DNA of 35,515 nucleotides from Candidatus Sungiibacteriota bacterium (GCA_016186095.1 JACPMG010000024.1:1-35515); one strand, 5' to 3'; shown: positions 7,216 to 13,993, counted from the first letter of the stretch. Numbers and translations are program-made. The notes: generated by a model not told the origin, from the sequence alone.

Positions 7216-7244
7216 AAAAATGGTATTTCCTGCGGAGGATGCCA

Positions 7245-7592
7245 ATGGTAAAGCTATTGCTCGCGGCCTTGGCCATTCTCGCGGTTTTAATCGCCTATCG
7301 TGCTATTGAAGAAAGCAATATCGTCCGCGGAGTAACAATAGTGGTACAAACCCCTGACCGTATGCCAATTCCCTACACCATTGTTCGGTTGGGGACGACG
7401 GACGGCAAAGTAACCATCCAGAATCAAACTGATAAAGACGGTAAGCTGAACTTTCGGGAACTCACTAAAGGAACATATTACGTCCTGACCACTCAAGTAT
7501 ACTGTGACGGAGGAAAACGCGGAGTTCAGGCCATGACCATAACTATTGGGCCGGGGCTAAATAACCTCATTCATTACTTCCCCTGCGGATAG
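7245..7592 (+). CDS. Membrane-anchored or secreted small protein with a carboxypeptidase-regulatory-like fold
   Basis: GGAGG at 7234-7238 lies 6 nt before ATG 7245, so this start is preferred over the ATG at 7239 that abuts the Shine-Dalgarno. The 115-residue product starts MVKLLLAALAILAVLIAYRA, a signal anchor or signal peptide. The rest reads like a small beta-sandwich: GVTIVVQTPDRMPIPYTIVRLGTTDGKVTIQNQTDKDGKLNFRELTKGTYYVLTTQV has the pattern of carboxypeptidase-regulatory/transthyretin-like domains (a variable value, then 'T-D-x-D-G-x-x-x-F-x-x-L-x-x-G-x-Y'). Function unknown; probably extracytoplasmic. It has its own promoter and terminator, divergent from ybeY and convergent with yqeY. 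Confidence 0.75.
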   Translation: MVKLLLAALAILAVLIAYRAIEESNIVRGVTIVVQTPDRMPIPYTIVRLGTTDGKVTIQNQTDKDGKLNFRELTKGTYYVLTTQVYCDGGKRGVQAMTITIGPGLNNLIHYFPCG

Positions 7593-7598
7593 CCATCG

Positions 7599-7623
7599 GT
7601 GCGCCCCTAGCGCACTTTTTTTA
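7599..7623 (+). terminator. Intrinsic terminator overlapping the yqeY stop
   Basis: GTGCGC (7599-7604), loop CCCTA, GCGCAC (7610-7615), then TTTTTTTT. The T tract covers the yqeY stop codon on the other strand. Confidence 0.8.
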
Positions 7624-8076
7624 TTGCATTATCTTTTTTACCGCCGCGCTTACTCTGTCCCCTCCCGCCTGGCCCTTGACCTTCTTCATCGCCTCTTGCA
7701 TCACGCGACCAAAGTCCTTGATGGTAACTTCTCCTAAGACGGAAATAACTTCTTTAACGACTTTTTCGATTTCTTCGTCAGAAATCTCTTGCGGCAGATA
7801 TACCTCCAAAATTTTGGCCTCCGCAGATTCTTTCTCAGCCAAATCTTGGCGGCCGCCCTTTTCAAATTCAATAATCGCATCACGGCGTTTCTTAACTTCG
7901 GAGCGGATTGCCGCAACAACCTCCTCTTCGGAGAGTTCCTCTGCCTTGCCACTTTTAACCCTCTTCTCAAGCTCTTTATTGTGAATGGACGAAGAAAGCA
8001 TCCGTAAAACAGAAAGGCGAAGCTCATCTTTGCTCCGCATCGCCTCTTTAATATCGTTTTGAATTTTATCCTTCAT
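7621..8076 (-). CDS. yqeY: GatB/YqeY domain protein
   Basis: 151 residues, the usual length of free-standing YqeY proteins. The family matches the C-terminal tail domain of the GatB amidotransferase subunit and is thought to help tRNA-dependent reactions; its exact role is not settled. Visible blocks are MKDKIQNDIKEAMRSKDELRLSVLRML, AIRSEVKKRRDAIIEFEKGGRQDLAEKESAEAKILEVYLPQEIS and the terminal KGQAGGDRVSAAVKKIM (family pattern G-x-x-D-G-x-x-V-x-x-x-V). It follows rpsU, a common bacterial neighbourhood. The start codon overlaps the end of a 103-bp terminal-inverted-repeat element and has no Shine-Dalgarno. Confidence 0.95.
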   Translation of the reverse strand: MKDKIQNDIKEAMRSKDELRLSVLRMLSSSIHNKELEKRVKSGKAEELSEEEVVAAIRSEVKKRRDAIIEFEKGGRQDLAEKESAEAKILEVYLPQEISDEEIEKVVKEVISVLGEVTIKDFGRVMQEAMKKVKGQAGGDRVSAAVKKIMQ

Positions 8077-8177
8077 CCCGTTAGAGATTTAATAGTTAAA
8101 CCCTTAATAAATGCACTAGCCATCTACAAAAACCTTGCGGACTCGCATAGAAAATTAGTCAATATCTCTAACGGGAT
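8075..8177. repeat. 103-bp element with 14-bp perfect terminal inverted repeats
   Basis: ATCCCGTTAGAGAT (8075-8088) is exactly complementary to 8164-8177. It fills the whole rpsU-yqeY gap and supplies two bases of the yqeY ATG. A 16-codon ORF (ATGGCTAGTGC start on the minus strand) runs to its end, but this may be coincidence. It resembles a miniature mobile or repeat element. Confidence 0.7.
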
Positions 8178-8181
8178 TCAT

Positions 8182-8412
8182 CTATCTTTTATCTTCTTTG
8201 GTAAGTTTACCGAGTTTCTCGAGGTGCGCGCGTTCTTTGGCCTTTTTGATTCGCATCATAGCGCGCTCCCGCACAGCACGTTTCGTGAGTTTTGACTGAT
8301 AGAATCTTGTCCTGCGCGCACGGATCAAAACTCCGGAGAGCTGCATTCTCCTGGTAAAACGGCGGAGCATCGCTCCGGTGGTTTCATTTTCTTTTCTTCT
8401 TACTTCAACCAT
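8182..8412 (-). CDS. rpsU: Small ribosomal subunit protein bS21
   Basis: 76 residues, highly basic, beginning MVEVRRKENETTGAMLRRFTRRMQLSGVLIRARRTRFYQSKLTKRAVRERAMMR. This is the bS21 pattern (V-x-V-x-x-x-E-x-x-x-x-x-L-x-R-F-x-R-x-x-x-x-x-G, then a basic Y/F-E-K-P-like stretch). bS21 sits near the anti-Shine-Dalgarno end of 16S rRNA and supports initiation on structured leaders. The C-terminus is longer than in E. coli. It precedes yqeY on the same strand. Upstream lies a TACGAAA palindrome instead of a clear Shine-Dalgarno sequence. Confidence 0.95.
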   Translation of the reverse strand: MVEVRRKENETTGAMLRRFTRRMQLSGVLIRARRTRFYQSKLTKRAVRERAMMRIKKAKERAHLEKLGKLTKEDKR

Positions 8413-8420
8413 ATCTTCGG

Positions 8421-8500
8421 CTACGAAATACGAAAAGGTACGAAACTACGAAACCATATTAATAATCTTTCGTACTTTCGTAAAATTTCGTACTTCGTAG
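8421..8500. repeat. TACGAAA palindromic element, copy 1
   Basis: Starts CTACGAAATACGAAAAGG and ends TTTCGTACTTCGTAG; the arms are imperfect inverted repeats built of TACGAAA words. It fills the gap between the HIT gene and rpsU on the minus strand. Confidence 0.75.
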
Positions 8501-8506
8501 AGAACA

Positions 8507-8851
8507 TCAGACATTTATCTTTCTCTCCTCCCCTCCTCTCCATCCTCCCAAAAGATGCAGATGTAGATGGTCAATCACTTGTCCTCCTTCTCGTCCTACA
8601 TTAAACACTAACTTATATCCTTTCAAGCCCAGCTCCTCAGCGACTTTCTTTGCCGTATAAATCAGTTTGGTAATAGTATCGCTGTGGTCTGCCTCAAGAT
8701 GTGCGATGGATTGAATATGGACTTTGGGTACAACCAGAAGATGCACCGGCGCCTTGGGATGGATATCTTTGAAAATTTTTACATCCGCATCTTCATAGAC
8801 AGTTTCGGACGGGATTTCGTTTTTGGAGATTTTACAAAAAAGGCACTCCAT
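8507..8851 (-). CDS. HIT-family nucleotide-binding protein (HinT-like)
   Basis: 114 residues, the usual size for HinT-type histidine-triad proteins. Family members hydrolyse nucleoside phosphoramidates or act on adenylated compounds such as AMP-lysine. N-terminal CLFCKISKNEIPSETVYEDADVKIFKDIHPKAPVHLLVVPKVHI carries the usual Cys pair and nucleotide-contacting strand; the catalytic triad HLHLHLLGGW is at the C-terminus (HxHxHxx). The neighbours are rpsU downstream and a HisRS-like gene upstream on the same strand. TACGAAA palindromes flank it on both sides, which is unusual. Confidence 0.93.
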   Translation of the reverse strand: MECLFCKISKNEIPSETVYEDADVKIFKDIHPKAPVHLLVVPKVHIQSIAHLEADHSDTITKLIYTAKKVAEELGLKGYKLVFNVGREGGQVIDHLHLHLLGGWRGGEERKINV

Positions 8852-8868
8852 CGTTTGGGCTACGAAAT

Positions 8869-8932
8869 ACGAAGCTTTACGAATATACGAAAATTAGATT
8901 TCGTAATTTTGTACTTTTTCGTATTTCGTAGC
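8869..8932. repeat. TACGAAA palindromic element, copy 2
   Basis: GCTACGAAATACGAAGC at the left is complementary to the TTCGTATTTCGTAGC end; internal words TTACGAATATACGAAAA / TTTCGTAATTTTGTAC. It lies between the HIT start and the stop of the HisRS-like gene. Confidence 0.75.
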
Positions 8933-8937
8933 GAAGT

Positions 8938-10242
8938 CTATTTCTTCAATTTCTTCCTCAAAAACTCAATCAGTTTCTCCTGCGCTATGGTCTCCTGAAT
9001 CCCCGACTGCACTTCACGAAAAATAATGGTGCCGTCCAGCGCTTCTTTTTGCCCAAGTATTAGAGCCACTTCCGCCCCCAGAAGCTCGGCCGATTTTAAC
9101 TGCGATTTCACCGAGTCTCTGCCCAGCGATTCCCTGACGGAAATGTCATTTTGACGTAAGAGCTCAAGCAAACCAAAACTTTTTCTTTTGGCTAACTCCC
9201 CAAGCTGCGCCAAAAATACTTTTGGCCTCTCCTCTTCGGGCCGGCTAACACCGCCTCCGATGCATGCCGCGACCTTGTCTAGCTGTAAAATCGCGGCCGC
9301 CGCATCAATACGTTTCCCGGCGATGAGCTCGCCTGCGCGCGACATCCTGCCGCCTTCCCCAAAAATCACAGCGCTCGTTTCTTCCCCCGTAGCACCCGCC
9401 GTGCTTTGTCGAACAGCCAACTCAAAAATCAGCGTCGAGAAAAACGAACCGTCCTTAAAAAGCCGCGAATCAAGAAAATAGGGTACGCGCAATTCATCCA
9501 AAAACTCTAAAACCCCCCGTAGATGCTTTTTACACGCATCACACAAAAAGTCAAGCACCTGGGGGGCGTTGTTGCCAACTATTTTGCACTTCTCCTCGCC
9601 GCAAAACCATATACGAGCCGGGGAACGCTTCGTGTGCCGTTTGCAATTTCTGCAAAGACGAGCGGCGCGATTTCGCAAATGTGTACCAAGCTGCGAGCGA
9701 TAGATGGGCCGACACTCTGCGCATCCCACGGCATTTATGCGGATTTCCACGCTGTCTCCCTTCAAGCCAGCATCTACAAGTCCTTTCCAGATGACCTGTA
9801 TGACCTCTGCCTCGGCAATCGGGCCTTCTTCGCCTATCATCACAAGTCCCCATTCTCCGCGCATCCGAACCTCTTTGCCTCGCGGCGAATCAAGAAAAAA
9901 CCCCTCCGCGTCAAAAAAGAATTTAAGCGGATGCGGGAGATCATTCATTTTGTGAACGACGTATGCCCGCAAAATAGACAAGGCGCCGGAAAAACGGAGC
10001 GCAAATTCGGCGCCCGCCCGAGTCTTACACAAAACCGGCGTCCGCTCATCAAAAAATCCTGCTTTGGCCAGAGGCAAAAATGCGCGAGGTTCTTCCAGAA
10101 AGGAGGTGTGTATTTTTTCGAATCCGTAGAAGGCGGCGATCTCCCTAAACTTATCTCTCAATATCCCCAAGAGCGACTCCTGCGAAGGCAGGCGGTCAAA
10201 TCTGGAAAAAAAATCCGATATGGATGATTTAGGCCTTGGCAT
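8938..10242 (-). CDS. Degenerate histidyl-tRNA-synthetase-like protein (probably not catalytic)
   Basis: 434 residues. The overall fold is class II HisRS. The N-terminal catalytic-domain scaffold is FREIAAFYGFEKIHTSFLEE. A cysteine-rich middle (CAEC, CRNC, CGEEKC, CDAC) is of the type I associate with CPR HisRS, followed by VLEFLDELRVPYFLD. The C-terminal anticodon-binding domain is well preserved (VFLAQLGELAKRK to LILGQKEALDGTIIFREVQSG). The active site is not: the usual LALRPEGTA block reads FALRFSGAL, the motif-2 FRxERPQAGRYR region reads EGFFLDSPRGKEVRMRGEW, and the histidine-binding RGLDYYT reads FKDGSFFST. It may be a regulator or tRNA/rRNA-binding paralogue, analogous to HisZ. It starts 3 nt after the lepB stop. 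Confidence 0.8.
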   Translation of the reverse strand: MPRPKSSISDFFSRFDRLPSQESLLGILRDKFREIAAFYGFEKIHTSFLEEPRAFLPLAKAGFFDERTPVLCKTRAGAEFALRFSGALSILRAYVVHKMNDLPHPLKFFFDAEGFFLDSPRGKEVRMRGEWGLVMIGEEGPIAEAEVIQVIWKGLVDAGLKGDSVEIRINAVGCAECRPIYRSQLGTHLRNRAARLCRNCKRHTKRSPARIWFCGEEKCKIVGNNAPQVLDFLCDACKKHLRGVLEFLDELRVPYFLDSRLFKDGSFFSTLIFELAVRQSTAGATGEETSAVIFGEGGRMSRAGELIAGKRIDAAAAILQLDKVAACIGGGVSRPEEERPKVFLAQLGELAKRKSFGLLELLRQNDISVRESLGRDSVKSQLKSAELLGAEVALILGQKEALDGTIIFREVQSGIQETIAQEKLIEFLRKKLKK

Positions 10243-10245
10243 CTC

Positions 10246-10845
10246 TTAGTAGTCTAAAATGGGCCCGGCTACAAAGCCGAACTGTCTCAACGGCCAAGCG
10301 CGTAACAAGGCGCGCCCGGTTATAAACCTCTTTTCCAGCGGCCCCCAGACCCTGGAATCGGAGCTGGCGTCACGATTGTCTCCCAGGACGAAAAACTGGT
10401 CAGAACCCAAATCCGCGCTGATATCCGGATATGTTAACCGCTCCAAGGGCTCAAGATATGACTCCTCAAGTATAAGACCATCTGGAAAATCCTGGTTTAT
10501 AATTCTCACCTGCCCGTCTTTTACTTCCACGCGCTCACCGGGAAGTCCGATAATTCTTTTGATGAAAAACTGTCTGGGGTCTTTGGGGTAGCGAAAAACT
10601 ATCGCCTCACCGCGCTTGGGGGCGCGAAAATAGTATGACGCTTCGTCAACGATCAGATACTCGCGGTTCTCAAAATTAGGCTCCATAGAGGCGCCACGAA
10701 CAATAAACGGCTGCACCAAAAAATAACGAATAGGGAGGACGATCACCAAAGAAACCAAAAGAACCTTGGCAATTTCCCAAGCTTCTTTACGCCAGCCTCC
10801 GGCCTGCGATTTTTCGTCAATACCCGTAACTTGTTCTTCGGACAT
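10246..10845 (-). CDS. lepB: Signal peptidase I
   Basis: 199 residues. It removes signal peptides from exported proteins at the outer face of the membrane. One transmembrane segment lies near residues 25-45 (IAKVLLVSLVIVLPIRYFLV). The catalytic serine is in GASMEPNF; the general-base lysine is in QFFIKRIIGLPGE; the box E motif is GDNRDASSDSRVWGPL. The promoter has a perfect TATAAT only 6 nt from the ATG and no Shine-Dalgarno, so the mRNA is predicted to be leaderless. The HisRS-like gene follows almost without a gap. Likely clients in this window include HtrA and the BatD-like protein. Confidence 0.96.
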   Translation of the reverse strand: MSEEQVTGIDEKSQAGGWRKEAWEIAKVLLVSLVIVLPIRYFLVQPFIVRGASMEPNFENREYLIVDEASYYFRAPKRGEAIVFRYPKDPRQFFIKRIIGLPGERVEVKDGQVRIINQDFPDGLILEESYLEPLERLTYPDISADLGSDQFFVLGDNRDASSDSRVWGPLEKRFITGRALLRAWPLRQFGFVAGPILDY

Positions 10846-10851
10846 AAGTAT

Positions 10852-10879
10852 ATTATACTTACTTTAAATTAAGAATCAA
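10852..10879 (-). promoter_or_regulatory. lepB promoter, leaderless arrangement
   Basis: Minus strand TTGATT (10879-10874), a 16-nt spacer, perfect TATAAT (10857-10852), then 6 nt to the lepB ATG. Confidence 0.75.
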
Positions 10880-10938
10880 GAGTCAGGAATTATGGAAATA
10901 AATCCTCTTAATTCATAATTCTTAATTCATGATTCTTA
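10867..10938. repeat. AT-rich imperfect palindrome between lepB and pth
   Basis: Words such as AATTAAGAATCAAGAGTC on the left are approximately complementary to CATAATTCTTAATTCATGA on the right. The right arm includes the pth start codon and its second and third codons. A candidate pth -10 (CATAAT, 10914-10919) lies 9 nt before the ATG. Confidence 0.5.
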
Positions 10939-11495
10939 TCGCGGGCCTCGGTAATCCCGGGGAACAATTTCAAAACACGCGACACAACATCGGCAGAGAA
11001 ATTGTCGAGACCTTCGGGAAACATCACGACTTTCCTGACTTTCGGTTTGAGAAAAAATGGAACGCGCGGGTTAGCGAAGGAAGATCGGGCAAGGAAAAGG
11101 TAGCCGTTTTGCTTCCAGATACTATGATGAATAAATCCGGAAACGCCGTTGGACCGGCCGCACGATTTTTCAAAACGAAATCCAAGGATATTTTTTTAAT
11201 CCATGATGATGCCGACATTCCGCTTGGCCGCGCCAAGCTATCTTTCGGTAAACATTCCGCCGGACACAAGGGCGTGGAGTCAGTGATGCGGGCACTGAAA
11301 ACGCGTGACTTCTGGCGATTTCGCATTGGCATCGCGGGCAGACGAGACATACCTGCGGAAAAGTTGGTGCTCAAAAAATTCACGCCGGATGAACTAAAAC
11401 TTATCAAGAAAATTCAGAGAAAAACTATTGAAGCGATTGAGGCCACGAGCACGGATGGACCGGATTATGCGATGAACAACTATAACTCACAGTAA
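10929..11495 (+). CDS. pth: Peptidyl-tRNA hydrolase
   Basis: 188 residues, normal for bacterial Pth. It recycles tRNA from peptidyl-tRNAs that drop off the ribosome. Motifs: GLGNPGEQFQNTRHNIG with the catalytic histidine (NTRHN), LLPDTMMNKSGNAV, FLIHDDADIPLGRAKLSFGKHSAGHKGVESV, and RFRIGIAG. All expected catalytic residues are present. No Shine-Dalgarno precedes the ATG; a possible -10 box 9 nt upstream suggests a leaderless or near-leaderless transcript. It is divergent from lepB. Its terminator stem is embedded in the promoter of the next gene. Confidence 0.96.
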   Translation: MILIAGLGNPGEQFQNTRHNIGREIVETFGKHHDFPDFRFEKKWNARVSEGRSGKEKVAVLLPDTMMNKSGNAVGPAARFFKTKSKDIFLIHDDADIPLGRAKLSFGKHSAGHKGVESVMRALKTRDFWRFRIGIAGRRDIPAEKLVLKKFTPDELKLIKKIQRKTIEAIEATSTDGPDYAMNNYNSQ

Positions 11496-11524
11496 TTGAC
11501 AAATAGCACAGGGCGTGCTATTTT
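11496..11524 (+). promoter_or_regulatory. Strong promoter overlapping the pth terminator
   Basis: Perfect TTGACA (11496-11501) starts at the base after the pth stop codon; a 17-nt spacer; TATTTT (11519-11524). Confidence 0.75.
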
Positions 11525-11527
11525 TGT
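11501..11527 (+). terminator. Terminator hairpin of pth, inside the next promoter
   Basis: AAATAGCAC (11501-11509) / GTGCTATTT (11515-11523), 9 bp, loop AGGGC, followed by a short T-rich stretch. The stem occupies the spacer and -10 box of the downstream promoter. Confidence 0.6.
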
Positions 11528-11567
11528 TTCGGTACATTCATCTGCGGATTCGGGACGGAGGTATCTC

Positions 11568-11969
11568 ATGCTACAGTTCCAAGAGAGAATCAAGAAGCTC
11601 CGCAAGGCGATATTTGAAAGACCACGGCATTTTCACGTAATGTCCTCCGGAGATACGGTTCAGGAATGTCTCCGCGTCCTTGAACGGCGGTCGAGCTTGC
11701 CTTCAGGCGATCTTTCGGTCTCAAAGCATCCTCGACAGCACATGGTAGCCAGCCTGATGTTTGATGTATGGATGACCGGTCTTGAATCCAAGATATCGGA
11801 GCGCTGGCGGACAGAGGGAAAAGGCTACGTTTCTGGCCATATTTCCGAGCCTTTTGAAAGAACCGAGCTTTTCCGTCACCGATACTACGGCATTTTGCAT
11901 GTTTCCGAAAACTGCCCGGGTGTTTTTGAGGACGGTGTCTGTAGATCTTGCGGCTATCAAAGTCCATAA
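11568..11969 (+). CDS. Orphan small protein with C-terminal Cys motif (133 aa)
   Basis: GGAGG (11557-11561) lies 6 nt before ATG 11568, so this start replaces the TTG at 11496 used in the ORF track, which is the -35 hexamer. The product is basic at the N-terminus (MLQFQERIKKLRKAIFERPRHFHVM), central part without a recognised domain, and ends HVSENCPGVFEDGVCRSCGYQSP, where three cysteines could hold a metal. No signal peptide is seen. It is a monocistronic unit with its own TTGACA promoter and terminator, inserted between pth and mfd. I do not recognise the family. Confidence 0.7.
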   Translation: MLQFQERIKKLRKAIFERPRHFHVMSSGDTVQECLRVLERRSSLPSGDLSVSKHPRQHMVASLMFDVWMTGLESKISERWRTEGKGYVSGHISEPFERTELFRHRYYGILHVSENCPGVFEDGVCRSCGYQSP

Positions 11970-11974
11970 CCAGT

Positions 11975-12008
11975 CCGCTGAGGTACGCGCCTTAGCGGTT
12001 TTATTTTT
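11975..12008 (+). terminator. Intrinsic terminator upstream of mfd
   Basis: CCGCTGAGG (11975-11983) / CCTTAGCGG (11990-11998) with one wobble pair, then TTTTATTTTT. Confidence 0.8.
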
Positions 12009-12018
12009 GAATTTTTCA

Positions 12019-12027
12019 TGCTATTAT
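12019..12027 (+). promoter_or_regulatory. Extended -10 promoter of mfd, leaderless arrangement
   Basis: TGC-TATTAT (extended -10) ends 10 nt before the mfd ATG. There is no convincing -35 and no Shine-Dalgarno; TTTTAT at 11999 is at the right distance but lies in the T tract of the preceding terminator. Confidence 0.5.
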
Positions 12028-12037
12028 AGAGTCCGCC

Positions 12038-13993
12038 ATGCAAGAGATGGCAGAACTCTTGATCGCATCCGTCACCCCCCAAAATTTGGAACGGGGCGCT
12101 TTGTGGTTTAAAGAAAATTTTGATTCCATCAAACGCGCGCAGGGCTCCAGCCCCTGGTGGAGTAATAATGCGCTGATTATTGAAAAAGACCGGGTTATAA
12201 AACTATCCGAATTTCTACGCCGACTTGCTAATTTAGGATACGAGCGGGCGCAGGTCGTGGTAGGCAAAGGACTCGTGGCCGTTCACGGAGGTGTGGTGGA
12301 ACTTTGGCCGATCAACACCGAAAAACCGTATCTCGTAGAATTTCTGGGGAATACTATCGTTGAGATCAAAGAGAGGCACGATACGGCAGAAAAAATAAAA
12401 CTCCGGGTCCCTACGCGCAGTATAGAAAAGCTCGCGTCAGGAAGTTTTGTCGTACATGTGGATCACGGGATTGGTGTTTTCAGAGGAGCGCAAAACGAAT
12501 TTTTTGCCGTAGAATACGCACCAGCAAGAATTGGGGGAATGCCGGACATGCTCTACGTACCCGTAGACCAGAAAAATCGTCTTTCCCCTTACGTTGGGTT
12601 GGAAACGCCCCGGATCCACCGGCTCGGAGGATCCGTGTGGCAGACGACGAAACGCAAGGTTAGAGAAGACGCGGAAAAACTTGCCCGAGAACTCTTACTG
12701 CTTTATGCCAAGCGCGCACTGGTCAGGCGCGAACCGTACTGGGGCGATCAAAGCCTAGAGGAAGAAATACGCGCTACCTTTCTTTACGCGGAGACCGAAG
12801 ACCAGTTGCGGGCCGAGGAAGAAATTATGAAAGATCTCTCCGGAGAAACGCCTATGGACAGGGTACTATGCGGAGACGTGGGTTTTGGGAAAACCGAAGT
12901 GGCGCTTCGCGCCGCACTTCGCGCCATAACCTCCGGGAAGCAAGTAGCACTGCTCTCGCCCACTACCATCCTCGCCGCTCAGCATGAGAAAACATTTCGC
13001 GAGCGGCTCCGAAATCTACCGATTAACGTGCAGATGCTGTCTCGATTAACTCCGCCAAGAGAGGAAAAGGAAATCCTGGAAGATCTAAAAATAGAGAAAA
13101 TAGACGTTATCATCGGAACGCATCGGCTCTTTTCCAAAGACGTTGTTTTCTCCGCCCAAGGCGGATCCGCCCCTGGCGGAAAAAATCTGGGGCTCGTAAT
13201 TATTGACGAGGAGCAGCGCTTCGGCGTCAAGCAAAAAGAGCGCTTCAAAGAAATGCGGTCGGAAATAGATATCCTCTCCTTATCCGCAACCCCCATTCCG
13301 AGAACCCTGTCGCTCGCGCTTGCCAAACTGCGCGACCTCTCGCTTATAGAAACTCCTCCTCCCGAACGCCTGCCTATCACTACCAATGTTTTGCCCCATT
13401 CCAGAAAAATAATTGGGCGTGCCATAAATTTTGAGCTTGAACGCGGAGGACAAATTTACTTTCTTCACAACCGCATTGAGACGCTGGGCGTCATCCGCGA
13501 AAAATTGCGAGCGCTGAAAACAAAAAAGCCGCTCCGCATAGCCATGATGCACGGCAGGATGCGCGAAAAGGAAATACTGCAGGCCATGGATTCTTTCCGC
13601 GAAAGAAAATGTGATTTGCTTCTTGCCACCACCATCATAGAAAACGGTCTGGATATCTCCTCGGCCAATACCCTGATCGTGGATGATGCGACGCGCCTTG
13701 GCCTTGCCGAAGCCCACCAGCTACGCGGGCGCATCGGTCGCGGAGCCACACAGGCATTTGCTTATTTTCTATACAAACCTCGGCATTTGACGGAAAAAGC
13801 CGGCGAGCGGCTGGAAGCATTAAAAGAGTACTCCGACCTTGGCGCCGGATACCAAATTGCTCTACGCGATCTTGAAATCCGCGGCGCGGGGAACATCTTG
13901 GGCCGCGAGCAGTCGGGAGCGATTAACAAAGTTGGATTAAATTTGTATTGTCAGATGCTTGCCGAGGCAATCGAAGAAAAACAAATTAAATAA
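12038..13993 (+). CDS. mfd: Short Mfd-like transcription-repair coupling helicase
   Basis: 651 residues versus about 1150 in classical Mfd. Order: a shortened N-terminal region, an RNA-polymerase-interacting (CarD-like) domain (LASGSFVVHVDHGIGVFRG to YVPVDQKNRLSPYVG, about residues 130-190), then the RecG-type translocase with Walker A CGDVGFGKTEVALRAA, IIDEEQRFGVKQKE (DEEQ box), SLSATPIPRTLSLAL, and the TRG/motif VI region HQLRGRIGRG. The UvrB-homology part is largely missing. The protein ends at GLNLYCQMLAEAI, without the C-terminal domain that holds Mfd in check. A ten-residue insert SAQGGSAPGG before NLGLVIIDEEQ is encoded by a tandem palindrome. It may translocate constitutively and depend less on UvrA. 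Confidence 0.9.
   Translation: MQEMAELLIASVTPQNLERGALWFKENFDSIKRAQGSSPWWSNNALIIEKDRVIKLSEFLRRLANLGYERAQVVVGKGLVAVHGGVVELWPINTEKPYLVEFLGNTIVEIKERHDTAEKIKLRVPTRSIEKLASGSFVVHVDHGIGVFRGAQNEFFAVEYAPARIGGMPDMLYVPVDQKNRLSPYVGLETPRIHRLGGSVWQTTKRKVREDAEKLARELLLLYAKRALVRREPYWGDQSLEEEIRATFLYAETEDQLRAEEEIMKDLSGETPMDRVLCGDVGFGKTEVALRAALRAITSGKQVALLSPTTILAAQHEKTFRERLRNLPINVQMLSRLTPPREEKEILEDLKIEKIDVIIGTHRLFSKDVVFSAQGGSAPGGKNLGLVIIDEEQRFGVKQKERFKEMRSEIDILSLSATPIPRTLSLALAKLRDLSLIETPPPERLPITTNVLPHSRKIIGRAINFELERGGQIYFLHNRIETLGVIREKLRALKTKKPLRIAMMHGRMREKEILQAMDSFRERKCDLLLATTIIENGLDISSANTLIVDDATRLGLAEAHQLRGRIGRGATQAFAYFLYKPRHLTEKAGERLEALKEYSDLGAGYQIALRDLEIRGAGNILGREQSGAINKVGLNLYCQMLAEAIEEKQIK
13151..13180. repeat. 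Tandem TCCGCC-NNN-GGCGGA palindromes inside mfd
   Basis: Two perfect 15-nt stem-loops in tandem, TCCGCC CAA GGCGGA and TCCGCC CCT GGCGGA, in frame, encoding SAQGG-SAPGG between SKDVVF and NLGLVIIDEEQ. Confidence 0.75.

Noticed and set aside
9523-10227. 234-aa plus-strand ORF
   Set aside because: It is a shadow of the HisRS-like gene on the other strand; the minus-strand frame has clear domain similarity.
8938-10242. Frameshifts as the cause of the HisRS motif loss
   Set aside because: The frame is open over the full length and regions on both sides of every lost motif still align with the family in the same frame.
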